A stretch of DNA of 64,000 nt from Massilia sp. NR 4-1 (GTDB lineage: Bacteria > Pseudomonadota > Gammaproteobacteria > Burkholderiales > Burkholderiaceae_D): positions 2,170,001 through 2,234,000 of the forward strand of contig NZ_CP012201.1 of the NCBI RefSeq assembly GCF_001191005.1, read 5' to 3'. The notes beneath the pieces were generated by a model. It ran no database searches, was not told the origin of the DNA, and saw nothing but the letters and a program-made list of their open reading frames with translations. This document shows, in pieces, positions 42,295 to 52,500 of this stretch; positions within the stretch are counted from its first letter, which is position 1; each line of letters begins with the position of its first letter. The position numbers were made by a program, and so were the translations under genes.

Positions 42295-43105
42295 TCTCGC
42301 GGCTCGGCGCCCATTCGGGCAGGAGCCGCACCAGCCGCCCGGCATCCAGCTCGGCGCGCACCATCATCAAGGGCAGATGCACCACGCCGACGCCCGCCAC
42401 GGCGAGATGGCGCAAGGTCGTCATATCGGTCGTCACGAATTTCGGGCTATGGCGCTGGACCGCCTGCGCGCCGCCCGCTCCCTGCAGACTCCACACATGG
42501 CCATCCATCGGCACGCCGTTGGCCAGGCTGGGCCAGTCCGCCAGGTCGGCCGGCGCGGCGGGCATGCCGAAGCGCTCCACCAGCTGCGGGCTGGCCACCA
42601 GGATTTGCGGAGCGTAGGCCAGGGTGCGCATGGTCAGGCCGCTGGTATCGTTGAGCGGCAGCGGACGCACGCGCAAGGCCAGATCCAGCCCTTCGCCGAT
42701 CACGTCGGCCACGCGGTTCATGCCGTGCAGCTGGATACTCACACCGGGATACAGGACCGCGAATTCGGCCAGCATCCGGTCCACCTTCGCATGCAGCAGG
42801 CCGATGGGACAGGACAGCCTGACCGTGCCGCAAGGCTGGGCGTGGCTCGCTTCGATCAGCGCCTGCGCCGAATCGGCCTCCACCAGCATGGCTTTGCAGC
42901 GGCAGTAGTAAGCTTGTCCCAGCTCGGTCACGGCGAAGCTGCGCGTGGAACGCTGCAGGAGCCGCACATTCAGCCGTTCTTCCAGCAGCGCGATGCGCCG
43001 GCTCAGTTTCGATTTCGGAATGCCCAATACCCGGCCAGCCGGGGCGAAACCGCCGTTCTCCACCACCTGCACGAAGTAGTACAGGTCATTTAAATCTTGC
43101 TGCAT
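42194..43105 (-). CDS. LysR-family transcriptional regulator
   Basis: A 303-residue LysR protein starting MQQDLNDLYYFVQVVENGGF, with helix-turn-helix GFAPAGRVLGIPKSKLSRRIALLEERLNVRLLQRSTR. The ATG at 43105 is chosen because the upstream extension does not resemble the family. It is divergent from the isochorismatase-like hydrolase (132-bp gap) and likely regulates it. The LysR-plus-YcaC-like-hydrolase pair is common in betaproteobacteria. Confidence 0.92.
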   Translation of the reverse strand: MQQDLNDLYYFVQVVENGGFAPAGRVLGIPKSKLSRRIALLEERLNVRLLQRSTRSFAVTELGQAYYCRCKAMLVEADSAQALIEASHAQPCGTVRLSCPIGLLHAKVDRMLAEFAVLYPGVSIQLHGMNRVADVIGEGLDLALRVRPLPLNDTSGLTMRTLAYAPQILVASPQLVERFGMPAAPADLADWPSLANGVPMDGHVWSLQGAGGAQAVQRHSPKFVTTDMTTLRHLAVAGVGVVHLPLMMVRAELDAGRLVRLLPEWAPSREIIYAAFPSRRGLIPSVRALLDFLAERFAASGED

Positions 43106-43236
43106 GCCGCTTATCGTTCTAACAATGGAACACTGAAACCAAATTTTACTATCTACCGGCGACTTTCTCCCAGCCTTATTCTGTCCTGCATCGGAGCGCA
43201 GCCAGGTGGCTGCGCACGTCATACCTGGAGAATAAA

Positions 43237-43863
43237 ATGAGCAAACCCTACATCCGCCTGGACAAAAACGACGCCGCCGTCCTGCTGGTCGACCATCAGG
43301 CTGGCCTGCTGTCGCTGGTGCGCGACATCGGTCCGGACAAATTCAAGAACAATGTGCTGGCCCTGGCCGATATGGCCAAGTACTTCAAGCTGCCGACGAT
43401 CCTGACCACCAGCTTCGAAAACGGCCCGAACGGCCCGCTGATGCCGGAACTGAAAGCCATGTTCCCGGAGGCGCCATATATCGCGCGCCCCGGCAATATC
43501 AACGCCTGGGATAACGAAGATTTCGTGAAGGCCGTGAAAGCCACCGGCAAGAAGCAACTGATCATCGCCGGCGTGGTGACCGAAGTCTGCGTGGCCTTCC
43601 CTGTGCTGTCCGCGCTGGAAGCGGGCTTCGAGGTCTTCGTCATCACCGACGCCTCCGGCACCTTCGACGAGATCACGCGCCAGGCGGCATGGGACCGCAT
43701 GAGCCGCGCCGGCGCGCAGCTCATGAGCTGGTTCGGCGCGGCCGGCGAACTGCACCGCGACTGGCGCAACGATATCGAAGGCCTGGGCGCCCTGTTCGCG
43801 GCCCATATTCCGGACTACCGCAATCTGATGACCAGCTTCAGCGCACAGACGGCTAAGGCGTAA
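43237..43863 (+). CDS. isochorismatase-family (YcaC-like) hydrolase
   Basis: A 208-residue cysteine hydrolase. The presumed triad is Asp in LLVDHQ (residue 19), Lys near GKKQLII and Cys in VVTEVCVAF. The cis-peptide GVVTE segment is intact. The family covers isochorismatases, nicotinamidases and YcaC-like enzymes of unknown substrate; this one matches the YcaC branch. It overlaps the 3' end of ligD by 11 bp. Confidence 0.9.
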   Translation: MSKPYIRLDKNDAAVLLVDHQAGLLSLVRDIGPDKFKNNVLALADMAKYFKLPTILTTSFENGPNGPLMPELKAMFPEAPYIARPGNINAWDNEDFVKAVKATGKKQLIIAGVVTEVCVAFPVLSALEAGFEVFVITDASGTFDEITRQAAWDRMSRAGAQLMSWFGAAGELHRDWRNDIEGLGALFAAHIPDYRNLMTSFSAQTAKA

Positions 43864-46351
43864 AGCCCAGCGCTTTCATGGCCGGGGCGACGCCGCGCGC
43901 GCCCGCGCCATATCCGGACCAGGGCGTATTGCCCTGGTCCAGCCGCGTGTGGACGTTATGGATGGTCCACTGGTCGGCGCCACGCAATGCCGCCAGCTCG
44001 TCCCAGCCGCAAGGCACGGAAATACCCAGTCCCGGACGGCTGCGTGCGGACCAGGCGCACACGGTGGTGGCGCTGCGGCCATTGCGCAGATAGTCGATGA
44101 AGATTTTACCGACGCGGTTTTTCGGTCCGCTCTTGTTGGCGAAACGCTCGGGCAACGTCTGCGCCATATGCTCGACGATGGCCTTGCTGAAGGCCTTGAC
44201 CGTGTCCCAGCCGTAATACGGCTTGATCGGCACGACCGCATGCAAACCCTTGCCGCCGCTGGTTTTGAGGAAGGCCTGCAGGCCCAGTTCATCGAGGAAG
44301 GCATGCAGCAGCTGCGCCGCTTCCTGCATCTGCGGCCATGCCACACCCTCGCCGGGATCGAGGTCGAACACCATGCGGTTGGGCTTTTCATAGTTCCGGC
44401 CCAACGCATTCTGGGTATGGAATTCGACCACATTCCACTGCGCCGATTCCAGCAGTCCCCGCGCGGTGGCGACTTCCAGCATCGGCGCATGCTCCGGGTC
44501 CAGCTCCTGCGGCAGCGATTTGACGCCGGCCAGCTTGCCGCTTTCGGCATGCTTCTGGAAGAACAGCTCTCCACCCACGCCCGCCGGCGCGCGCACCAGG
44601 GCCACCGGGCGGCCTTTCAGATGTTCCAGCATCAGCGGCGCCACCAGGGCGTAGTAGCGCACCAGGTCGATCTTGCTGCTGCCGCTGGCAGCGTCGATCA
44701 CGCGTCCGGGATTGCTGATCTTGAGCGATGCGGGCAGCTTGCCGTGCAGCGGTGCGGATGCGCCGCCCTCCCCTTGCGCGGCCCTCGCCTTGGCCTGCGG
44801 CTTGTCTGTCACGATATCCTCCGTATGCGCGGGACGCTCGCGCCGGACGGCGCTGGCCTGCTTGTCGCTGCGCAGCCCCTGGAATACGGCGTGGCGCACC
44901 GATCCGCTGCGCGTCCATTCGCCAAAACTGACTTCGGCCACCAGTGCGGGCTTGACCCAGTGCGCTTTCTTTCCGATGCTGCGGCTGGCGGCGAAAGGGC
45001 TGTCGGCGGCATGCAGCCTTTTCAGCCTGGCCTTCAGTTCGCGCAGCGCGCTTTCGTTGAAGCCGCTGCCCACATTGCCGGCATAATGCAGCTTGCCCCC
45101 TTCGTCGAAATAGCCGAGCAGCAGAGAACCGATGCCGGTGCGCGCGCCGCGCGGATCGGTATAGCCGCCGATCACGAATTCCTGGCGCTGCCCGCATTTG
45201 AGCTTGATCCAGCCGGCCGAACGGCGCGATACATAGGGCGCATCGCGCCGCTTGCCGATCACGCCTTCCAGCCCCAGGCTGCAGGCGGCCTTCACGATAT
45301 CGGCGGCTTGGGCATCGAGTATGGCGCTCAGGCGCACCTTGTCCGAGCGGCTTTTTTCCAGCACGGTTTGCAACAGCTCGCGGCGCTGTTCGAACGGCAG
45401 GTGGCGCAAATCATAGCCATTCAGGTAAGGGACGTCGAACAGGAAGTAAGCGATGCTTTCCGTGCGTTCGCCATCGAAAGCCTGCTGCAGCAGGCCGAAA
45501 TCGGGCAAGCCGTTTTCGTTGTGAACCACGATCTCGCCGTCATACCAGCCCGCCGGCAGTTTCATCGACGCCAGTTCGGCGCGCAGCAGCTCCAGCTTGT
45601 GGGTCCAGTCGTTGCCGTTACGGGTCATCAGGCGGATCTTGCGGCCATCGACGCGCGCCAGCAGGCGGTAGCCGTCATATTTGACTTCAAACAGCCACTG
45701 TTCCGGCTCGGTGGGCGGCGCATCCACCAGCGTCGCCAGTTGGGGAGCAAGCTCGGTGGGCAGCGCGGCGGCACGGGGCACCGCCTTGTCACCGGTGGAC
45801 GCCGGCATGCCCAGGTCTTTGACGCTGTCCGGCATCTCATCGACCACGCTGAATTCCGCGGCCGGCCGCGCATAGTCGTCGTTTTCCTTGATGAGCAGCC
45901 AGGGTTCCTGCTTTTCTCCGCGCCCCTTCATGCGCACCAGGACCCAGTGCCCATGCATCTTATGGCCGCGCAGCTCGAACTTCAGATTACCCTGGCGGTA
46001 GCCCTGCCGCGGGTCGCCAAGCGGATGCCAGCTGCCCTTGTCCCAGATAATGACCTTGCCCGCGCCATACTGTTTGGGCGGGATGGTGCCTTCGAAATCG
46101 TTGTAGGAAATCGGATGGTCTTCAACATGCACGGCCATGCGCTTGTCGTGCGTGTCGTAGCTAGGGCCTTTGGGAACGGCCCAGCTTTTCATGGCGCCGT
46201 CCAGTTCCAGGCGGAAGTCGTAATGCAGGCGGCTGGACCAATGCTTCTGGATGACGAAGCTCAGCGCTTCTCCCTGCACGCCACCTTCGGCCGGTTCCGG
46301 CGTGATGGAAAAATCGCGCTTGGCTTTATAGGTCTTGAGGGAGTCCTTCAT
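43853..46351 (-). CDS. ligD: multifunctional DNA ligase D
   Basis: An 832-residue NHEJ enzyme with three domains in Pseudomonas-type order: 3'-phosphoesterase (about 10-175; HWSSRLHYDFRLELDG with His37, His43, Asp45), ATP-dependent ligase (about 205-510; adenylated Lys224 in EVKYDGYR) and AEP-type polymerase (about 545-832; metal Asp663/Asp665 in VFDLDPGEG). It trims, fills and seals ends held by Ku. The start at 46351 (MKDSLKTYKAKRDF) is the family start; a longer frame upstream is Gly-rich antisense and is rejected. Confidence 0.95.
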   Translation of the reverse strand: MKDSLKTYKAKRDFSITPEPAEGGVQGEALSFVIQKHWSSRLHYDFRLELDGAMKSWAVPKGPSYDTHDKRMAVHVEDHPISYNDFEGTIPPKQYGAGKVIIWDKGSWHPLGDPRQGYRQGNLKFELRGHKMHGHWVLVRMKGRGEKQEPWLLIKENDDYARPAAEFSVVDEMPDSVKDLGMPASTGDKAVPRAAALPTELAPQLATLVDAPPTEPEQWLFEVKYDGYRLLARVDGRKIRLMTRNGNDWTHKLELLRAELASMKLPAGWYDGEIVVHNENGLPDFGLLQQAFDGERTESIAYFLFDVPYLNGYDLRHLPFEQRRELLQTVLEKSRSDKVRLSAILDAQAADIVKAACSLGLEGVIGKRRDAPYVSRRSAGWIKLKCGQRQEFVIGGYTDPRGARTGIGSLLLGYFDEGGKLHYAGNVGSGFNESALRELKARLKRLHAADSPFAASRSIGKKAHWVKPALVAEVSFGEWTRSGSVRHAVFQGLRSDKQASAVRRERPAHTEDIVTDKPQAKARAAQGEGGASAPLHGKLPASLKISNPGRVIDAASGSSKIDLVRYYALVAPLMLEHLKGRPVALVRAPAGVGGELFFQKHAESGKLAGVKSLPQELDPEHAPMLEVATARGLLESAQWNVVEFHTQNALGRNYEKPNRMVFDLDPGEGVAWPQMQEAAQLLHAFLDELGLQAFLKTSGGKGLHAVVPIKPYYGWDTVKAFSKAIVEHMAQTLPERFANKSGPKNRVGKIFIDYLRNGRSATTVCAWSARSRPGLGISVPCGWDELAALRGADQWTIHNVHTRLDQGNTPWSGYGAGARGVAPAMKALGFTP

Positions 46352-46540
46352 GCTGGCACTGTAGCGCCGCGACTCCACGCGGCACGGTACGCCAGCTAAC
46401 ACACAGCGGACAAATGTAAGCAGATTGGCGGACTTGTAAGCGCTTGTAAAAGCCGTCAACTGGCTCAGCCAAGGCCGCGTTTTCAGCTCAAGGGCACACA
46501 CTGGTGCACCGGATAGATAAACCCCAACATGGAGCTTCAA

Positions 46541-46930
46541 ATGAAAAAAGTCATCGCAACCCTGATCGCCGGTCTGTTCGCTTCCGCTGCTTTCGCACAA
46601 GCTCCGGCACCTGCCGCCTCCACCCCGGCCGCTCCCGCCGCCAAGGCTGAAGTCAAGGCCGAACCGAAAGCCGAAGGCCACGTCAAGCACGCCAAGGCGC
46701 ACAAAGCCGAGAAAGGCGAGAAGGCCGCCGCCGAATCGAAAGACGTGAAAACCGAGGTGAAAGCCGACGCCAAGGAACAGAAAACCGAAGTGAAGGCCGA
46801 TACGAAAGTGGCCAAGACCGAAGCCAAAGCCGATGCCAAGGCAGCGAAGACCGAGACCAAGGCCGATGCCAAAGCCGCCAAGCCTGAAGCCAAGGCCGAG
46901 CAGAAACCAGCCACCGCTCCCGCCAAATAA
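46541..46930 (+). CDS. small exported Lys/Ala/Glu-rich repeat protein
   Basis: A 129-residue protein with signal peptide MKKVIATLIAGLFASAAFA followed by about 110 residues of Ala/Lys/Glu/Thr in imperfect heptad-like repeats (KTEVKADAK, KTEAKADAK, KTETKADAK). The mature part is highly charged and probably an extended helix or disordered periplasmic linker, like small cell-wall or TolA-type segments. It shares its signal peptide with the 61-residue gene downstream, so they are paralogues. A terminator follows at 46952. Confidence 0.75.
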   Translation: MKKVIATLIAGLFASAAFAQAPAPAASTPAAPAAKAEVKAEPKAEGHVKHAKAHKAEKGEKAAAESKDVKTEVKADAKEQKTEVKADTKVAKTEAKADAKAAKTETKADAKAAKPEAKAEQKPATAPAK

Positions 46931-46951
46931 TCCCGCCCCGCTTCCGTCCTG

Positions 46952-46979
46952 AAAGCCCGCGCCGCGGCGCGGGCTTTCC
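46952..46979 (+). terminator. terminator after the Lys/Ala-rich gene
   Basis: AAAGCCCGCGCC (46952-46963) is complementary to GGCGCGGGCTTT (46966-46977), giving a GC-rich stem flanked by A- and T-runs. Confidence 0.75.
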
Positions 46980-47122
46980 ACAAGATCGAGCGCACCGCCA
47001 ACGTGTTGCGTATCAAGCGAAAATAATGCACCTGGCTGTCAACCGCCGTGCAAGCGGCTGCGTTTTTTAAGCCGTGAGACACAACTGTGCATCACTAACA
47101 TAACCTTATTTAGGACTACGCC

Positions 47123-47308
47123 ATGAAGAAAGCTATCGCAACCCTGATCGCAACCCTGTTCGCTACCGCCGCTTTCGCACAGGCTCCTGCTCCAGCAGCC
47201 GCTACGGCTCCTGAAGCGCAAGCTGCCGCAGCGCCTCACGCTGCCAAGCACACCAAGGCTAAACACCACAAGCATGCCAAGAAAAGCAAGGCCAAAGCAG
47301 CCAAATAA
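47123..47308 (+). CDS. small exported His/Lys/Ala-rich peptide
   Basis: A 61-residue protein with signal peptide MKKAIATLIATLFATAAFA, nearly identical to that of the gene at 46541. The 42-residue mature part is Ala-rich, then basic with His (KHTKAKHHKHAKKSKAKAAK). It could bind metal, nucleic acid or anionic envelope polymers. It has its own terminator. Function unknown. Confidence 0.72.
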   Translation: MKKAIATLIATLFATAAFAQAPAPAAATAPEAQAAAAPHAAKHTKAKHHKHAKKSKAKAAK

Positions 47309-47340
47309 TCAACAATAAAAATACGCTTGTGAAAACAAAA

Positions 47341-47367
47341 AACCCGCGAAGCACTTCGCGGGTTTTT
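47341..47367. terminator. bidirectional terminator
   Basis: AACCCGCGAAG (47341-47351) pairs with CTTCGCGGGTT (47354-47364), with a long A-run before and TTTTT after. It serves the 61-residue gene and, on the other strand, the Cache protein gene. Confidence 0.88.
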
Positions 47368-47383
47368 GCTTATTCGGACTTGC

Positions 47384-47860
47384 TTACCGGACCGGCTTGT
47401 AAATGCCGCTGGCGAAGTACAGATCCCCGACCCTTTCCACATAAGTGCTCTTCGGTTCGATCTTGCCGCTCAAGCTGTTCGGCCAGCGGTAATCGACCCA
47501 GCCCTTACCGTCCTTGCTGTTGGCGACATCGCGGAATTTCTGCATGAAGCCCACGCCATCAACATCGCGCAAATCGTACAGCCGCTTGCCGACCAGCTTC
47601 GCATTGCCGCCGTGCGCAATCACCGGCCCTTCGTCGAGCGGCATGATGAAGACGTATAAGTCCTTCTCGCGTAGCAGCGGCGTGCGCAGATTGACTTCGG
47701 CGGCAACCTTGTCGCGCCCATGCTGCTTGTAATACGCGATGGCTTTTTTCACCAGGGCCACCGCCTCATCGGCCGTGCCACGTTCATAGTCCTGCGCGCC
47801 GGCCAGCATCGTAACGCTGCCGAGCACCATGGCCAGCATCCAAGGCATTAATCTTTTCAT
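47384..47860 (-). CDS. secreted single-Cache-domain protein
   Basis: A 158-residue protein with a signal peptide (MLAGA-Q, about residue 22). The mature part matches the small sCache_2-type ligand-binding domain: DEAVALVKKAIAYYKQHG, then DLYVFIMPLDEGPVIAHG, LRDVDGVGFMQKF and GWVDYRWPN....KSTYVERVGDLYFASGIY. Such stand-alone domains bind small carboxylates in the periplasm. No kinase or chemoreceptor is adjacent. The start has a GGAGAG ribosome site. Confidence 0.88.
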   Translation of the reverse strand: MKRLMPWMLAMVLGSVTMLAGAQDYERGTADEAVALVKKAIAYYKQHGRDKVAAEVNLRTPLLREKDLYVFIMPLDEGPVIAHGGNAKLVGKRLYDLRDVDGVGFMQKFRDVANSKDGKGWVDYRWPNSLSGKIEPKSTYVERVGDLYFASGIYKPVR

Positions 47861-47979
47861 ACGCTCTCTCCTGCCAGACCATCCTAGCCCGGCACGGGGT
47901 GAATGTGCAAGGGGGATGGGAACTATTGTTTCGCATAAGCAACACATGCCGTGGTGACTGGAACCGCCGCGCCGTCGAT

Positions 47980-48009
47980 AAAAAAACGGCGGCCTGGGGA
48001 GGCCGCCGT
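47980..48009 (-). terminator. terminator of the RND efflux operon
   Basis: A 9-bp stem ACGGCGGCC/GGCCGCCGT (47986-47994 and 48001-48009) is followed on the minus strand by seven U residues. A second hairpin (48032-48053) lies between it and the last gene. Confidence 0.85.
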
Positions 48010-48077
48010 AAAGGGCAATCAATTCCGGTAAGCGGCGGCCCGGAAGCCGCCGCCTTCATCTACTGCAGTTGCCTACT

Positions 48078-49568
48078 TCAGTTGCTCGCCTGCGCATTGC
48101 TGGCCGGCTTGTCCCAGCCGCCGCCCAGGGCGCGCACCAAGGCCACCGTGGTGACGGCGCGGTTGCCGCGCAACTGCACGGCGCTGCGCTCGACGGCTGC
48201 CAGATTGCGCTGCGCGTCCAGCAGGTCCAGATAGCTGGAACGGCCGGCGTCGTACAGCTTCTGCGCCAGGTCGGCGGAGCGGCGCGCCGAGACCACCGCC
48301 TCGTCCAGCTGGGCGGTCTGGCCGGACAGGATGCGCAGGCCGGCCAGATTGTCTTCCACTTCGGCGAAGGCCGTCAACACGCTCTGGCGGTAACTGGCGA
48401 CCGACTCTTCCAGCGCCGCTTCGCTGCGCACCACGTTATTGCGGTTGCGGCCACCGTCGATCAGCGGCATGGACATCAGCGCCCCCAGAACCCAGGAGCG
48501 GGTGCTCCACTTGAACACGTCGGAGAAGTGGTCCGCCACGCCGCCGCCACTGGCGCTGATATTCAGCGCCGGGAACATGGCGCTGCGCGCCACGCCGATG
48601 CGGGCGTTGGCCGCCTCCATCGCACGCTGGGCCGCGACGATGTCGGGGCGGCGCTCCAGCAGTGAGGACGGCAGGCCAGCCGGGATGGCCGGCAGCCTGA
48701 CCGAATCTTGCAGCGGGTTGACGCTGGCCGAATACGCAGCCGCCGGCTTGCCCAGCAGGACCGCCAGGGCATGCTCGGTGGTCACGCGCTGGCGCTGCAG
48801 GCCGATCGCTTCGGCACGCGTGGTGGCCAGCTCGGTCTTGGCGCGCGACAGGTCGAACTCGCCGATATCGCCCAGGTCGAAGCGGCGCTGGTTGACCTTC
48901 ACGCTCTCTTCGCGCAGGCGCACGGTCTGTTCCACGGTCGCCAGCTCGGCGTCGGTGGCGCGCAGACGGAAATAGGTCTGCGCCACGTCGGCCTGCAGCG
49001 CCAGCAGCACGGAGCGGTAATTCGCTTCCACGCCGGCGGCATCGTTGCGCGCCGCCGAGACATTGGCGGAAACGCGGCCGAACAGGTCGACCTCGTAGCT
49101 GGCGGTCAGCTTGGCCGAGTAGCTGGTCTGCAGCGGCATATCCGTGCCTTGCGGGCGGCCAGATTCCACGGCCGATGGACGGCTGCGCTGGGCGCCCACG
49201 CCGACGCCGATCTGCGGAATGCGGTCGGCTTCGGCCACGCCGGCGATGGCGCGCGCCTGCTTGACGCGGGCGGCCGCCACGGCCAGGTTGGCATTGGCCT
49301 TGGTGGCTTCGGCGATCAGCTCATTCAAGGCCGTATCGTTGAAGGCCAGCCACCATTCGCCGCGCGCCTGCTGCTCGGCAGGCTGCGCCTGCTTCCAGCG
49401 CGTGCCATCGGCCGCGGTTTTCACTTCGTTGGCCGCCGGAGCCTGCGACTCCTTGAAGGCGGCTGGCGTTTCGATCTGCGGCTGCTTGAACTCAGGCGTC
49501 GCGCAAGCCGACAGCAGCAGCGCGGCCATCAGCGGCGCCACGCCTTTTGCAATCATGTGCAATTTCAT
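48078..49568 (-). CDS. oprC: RND efflux outer-membrane channel lipoprotein
   Basis: A 496-residue outer-membrane factor (NodT/OprM type). Residues 1-21 form a lipoprotein signal ending in the lipobox LLLSAC. The two OEP repeats are present, with YEVDLFGRVSANVSAARNDA in the first and GALMSMPLIDGGRNRNNV in the second. It forms the exit duct for the RND pump. Its ATG overlaps the pump stop (TAATG), so it is coupled. The gene name is transferred from the BpeEF-OprC/CeoAB-OpcM layout. Confidence 0.92.
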   Translation of the reverse strand: MKLHMIAKGVAPLMAALLLSACATPEFKQPQIETPAAFKESQAPAANEVKTAADGTRWKQAQPAEQQARGEWWLAFNDTALNELIAEATKANANLAVAAARVKQARAIAGVAEADRIPQIGVGVGAQRSRPSAVESGRPQGTDMPLQTSYSAKLTASYEVDLFGRVSANVSAARNDAAGVEANYRSVLLALQADVAQTYFRLRATDAELATVEQTVRLREESVKVNQRRFDLGDIGEFDLSRAKTELATTRAEAIGLQRQRVTTEHALAVLLGKPAAAYSASVNPLQDSVRLPAIPAGLPSSLLERRPDIVAAQRAMEAANARIGVARSAMFPALNISASGGGVADHFSDVFKWSTRSWVLGALMSMPLIDGGRNRNNVVRSEAALEESVASYRQSVLTAFAEVEDNLAGLRILSGQTAQLDEAVVSARRSADLAQKLYDAGRSSYLDLLDAQRNLAAVERSAVQLRGNRAVTTVALVRALGGGWDKPASNAQASN

Positions 49569-52500
49569 TAGTGAGTTCCTTCCAGTTTGACGGCGGCGGT
49601 TTCGGCCGCCGGCGATTTTTTCTCCAGGCGTTTGGCCAAGGTGCGCAGCAGGACATAGAACACTGGCGTCAGGAACAGACCGAAGAAGGTCACGCCCAGC
49701 ATGCCGGCGAACACCGCCACACCCATGGCGTGGCGCATTTCGGCGCCGGCGCCAACCGAGAACACCAGCGGCACCACGCCCATGATGAAGGCGATCGACG
49801 TCATCAGAATCGGACGCAGACGCAGACGGCAGGCTTCCAGTGCGGCTTGCACCACGCTGCGGCCATGGTCTTCCAGTTCGCGGGCGAATTCCACGATCAG
49901 GATCGCATTCTTCGACGCCAGGCCCACCAGCACGAACAGCGCGATCTGGGTGAACACATTGTTGTCGCCGCCGGTCAGCTTGACACCCACCAGGGCGCAC
50001 AGGATGGACATCGGCACGATCAGGATCACCGCCAGCGGCAGGGTCCAGCTCTCATACTGCGCGGCCAGCACCAGGAACACCAGCAGCACGCACAGCGGGA
50101 ACACATACTTCATCGTGTTGCCGGACAGGATGTCCTGGTAGGTCAGCTCGGTCCATTCGTACGAGATGCCTTTCGGCAGGGTCTCTTTGGCGATCTGCTC
50201 CAGCACGGCCTGGGCCTGGCCGGACGACATGCCCAGGCCTGGCGCGCCATTCATATCGGCCGCGACGTAGTTGTTATAACGCTGCACGCGATCCGGGCCA
50301 TAGCTGTCCTTGACGCGCATCAGCGAGGACAGGGGAATCATCTCGCCCTTGTCGTTGCGCACCTTCAGCAGCGCGATCTGGTCGGCCTGGGAGCGGTAAG
50401 GCGCATCGGCCTGCACGCGCACCTGGTAGGTACGGCCAAACTGGTTGAAGTCGTTGACGTACATCGAACCCAGGTTGATCTGCAAGGTCTGGTAGATGGT
50501 CGCCAGCGGCACGCCCAGCTGCTTGGCCTTGGCGCGGTCCACATCGGCGAACAACTGCGGCACATTGATCTGGAAGCTGGAGAACACGCCTTGCAAGCGC
50601 GGGTCCTGCCAACCCTTCATCTGCATCGCCTGCACCGCCTTATACAGCTCGTCGAAGCCCAGGTTGTCGCGGTCCTCGATCATCATCTTGAAGCCGCCGA
50701 TGGTGCCCAGGCCACTGACTGGCGGCGGCGGGAATACCATCACAAAGGCGTCCTGCACGGCGCCCATGCGCTTGTTGATCTCGGCCGCGATGGCCTCGCC
50801 CGACTCGCTCTTCGATTTGCGCTGATCGAACGGTTTCAGCGTGACGAAGACAATGCCGGCGTTCGGCGCATTGGTGAAGCCGTTGATCGACAGGCCCGGG
50901 AAGGCCACCGATGCTTCCACGCCAGGGATATCCTTGGCGAGGTCGGACATCTTGCGGATCACGGCCTCGGTGCGCTCCAGCGAGGCCGCGTCAGGCAGCT
51001 GGGCGAAGCCCACCAGGTATTGCTTGTCCTGCGCTGGCACGAAGCCGGCCGGCACCAGCTTGAACATGAAGGCTGCCGCGACGGCCAGCACCAGGTACAC
51101 CAGCACCGAAGCCGATTTGCGCTTCAGCACGCCCTGCACGCCGGTTTCGTAGCTGTGCGAGGAGCGGTTGAAGAAGCGGTTGAACCAGGCGAAGAAGCGG
51201 CCGAAGATCTTGTTCATGAAGCGGGTCAGCGCATCCGGCGGCGCGCCGTGCGCTTTCAGCAGCGATGCCGACAGGGCCGGCGCCAGCGTCAGGGAGCTGA
51301 AGGCCGAAATCACGGTCGAAATGGCGATGGTCAGCGCGAACTGGCGGTAGAACTGGCCGGACAGGCCGGACACGAAGGCGATCGGCACGAACACGGCGCA
51401 CAGCACCAGGGCGATGGCGATAATCGGACCACTCACCTCTTTCATGGCCTGGATCGTCGCATCGCGCGGCGACAGGCCGTTCTCGATATTGCGCTCCACG
51501 TTCTCCACCACCACGATGGCGTCGTCGACCACGATACCGATGGCCAGCACCAGACCGAATAGCGACAGCGTGTTGATCGAGAAGCCACAGGCCATCATCA
51601 CCGCGAAGGTACCGACGATGGACACCGGCACGGCCAGCAGCGGAATCACCGATGCGCGCCAGGTCTGCAGGAAGATGATCACCACGATCACCACCAGGGC
51701 GATGGCTTCAAGCAGGGTGTGGATCACGGCCTTGATCGATTCACGCACGAACTGGGTGGGGTCGTACACGATGTCGAATTTCACGCCTTCAGGGAAGTCC
51801 TTGGACAGTTCCTGCATTTTGGCGCGCACGTCGGACGACAGCTGCAGCGCGTTGGCGTTCGGCGCTTCAAAGATGCCGATTGCCACGGCTGATTTGTTGT
51901 TCAGCAGTGAGCGCAGGGCGTAATTGTTGGAGCCCAGCTCGATGCGGGCCACATCCTTCAGGCGCGTCAGCGCGCCGTCGGCATTGGTCTTGACGATGAT
52001 CTCGCCAAATTCCTCGACGGAGCTGAGACGGCCCTGGGTGTTCACGGTCAGCTGGAACTCGCTGCCCTTGGCAGGCGCCTGGCCCACGACACCGGCGGCC
52101 ACCTGCACGTTCTGCTCGCGGATGGCATTGACCACGTCGCCCGCGGTCATGCCGCGGCCGGCCACTTTCTGCGGGTCGAGCCAGATGCGCATGGCGTAGT
52201 CGCCCGAACCGAAGAAGTTGACCTCGCCCATGCCTGGAATACGGGCCAGCTGGTCCTTCACATTCAGCACGCCATAGTTGCGCAGGTACAGATCGTCGTA
52301 ACGGCCATCCGGCGACACCAGGTGGACCACCATGGTCAGGTTGGGCGAGCTTTTCACAGTGGTCACACCGATCTGGCGCACCTCTTCCGGCAGGCGCGGC
52401 AGCGCGCGCTGCACGCGGTTCTGCACCGCGGTTTCAGCCTGCTCCACATTGGTGCCGATCTTGAACGTCACGGTCAGCATCAGCGCGCCGTCCGAGGTGT

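Noticed and set aside
43949..46399. Plus-strand frame of 816 codons
   Set aside because: It is antisense to ligD, where all three catalytic domains are intact.
46352..46981. N-terminal extension of LigD with Gly/Phe repeats
   Set aside because: It is antisense to the Lys/Ala-rich gene at 46541. The family start MKDSLKTYKAKRDF is at 46351.
48078..50000. 640-residue start for the outer-membrane channel gene
   Set aside because: The first 144 codons overlap the pump gene out of frame. The start at 49568 gives a lipoprotein signal and the usual TAATG coupling.
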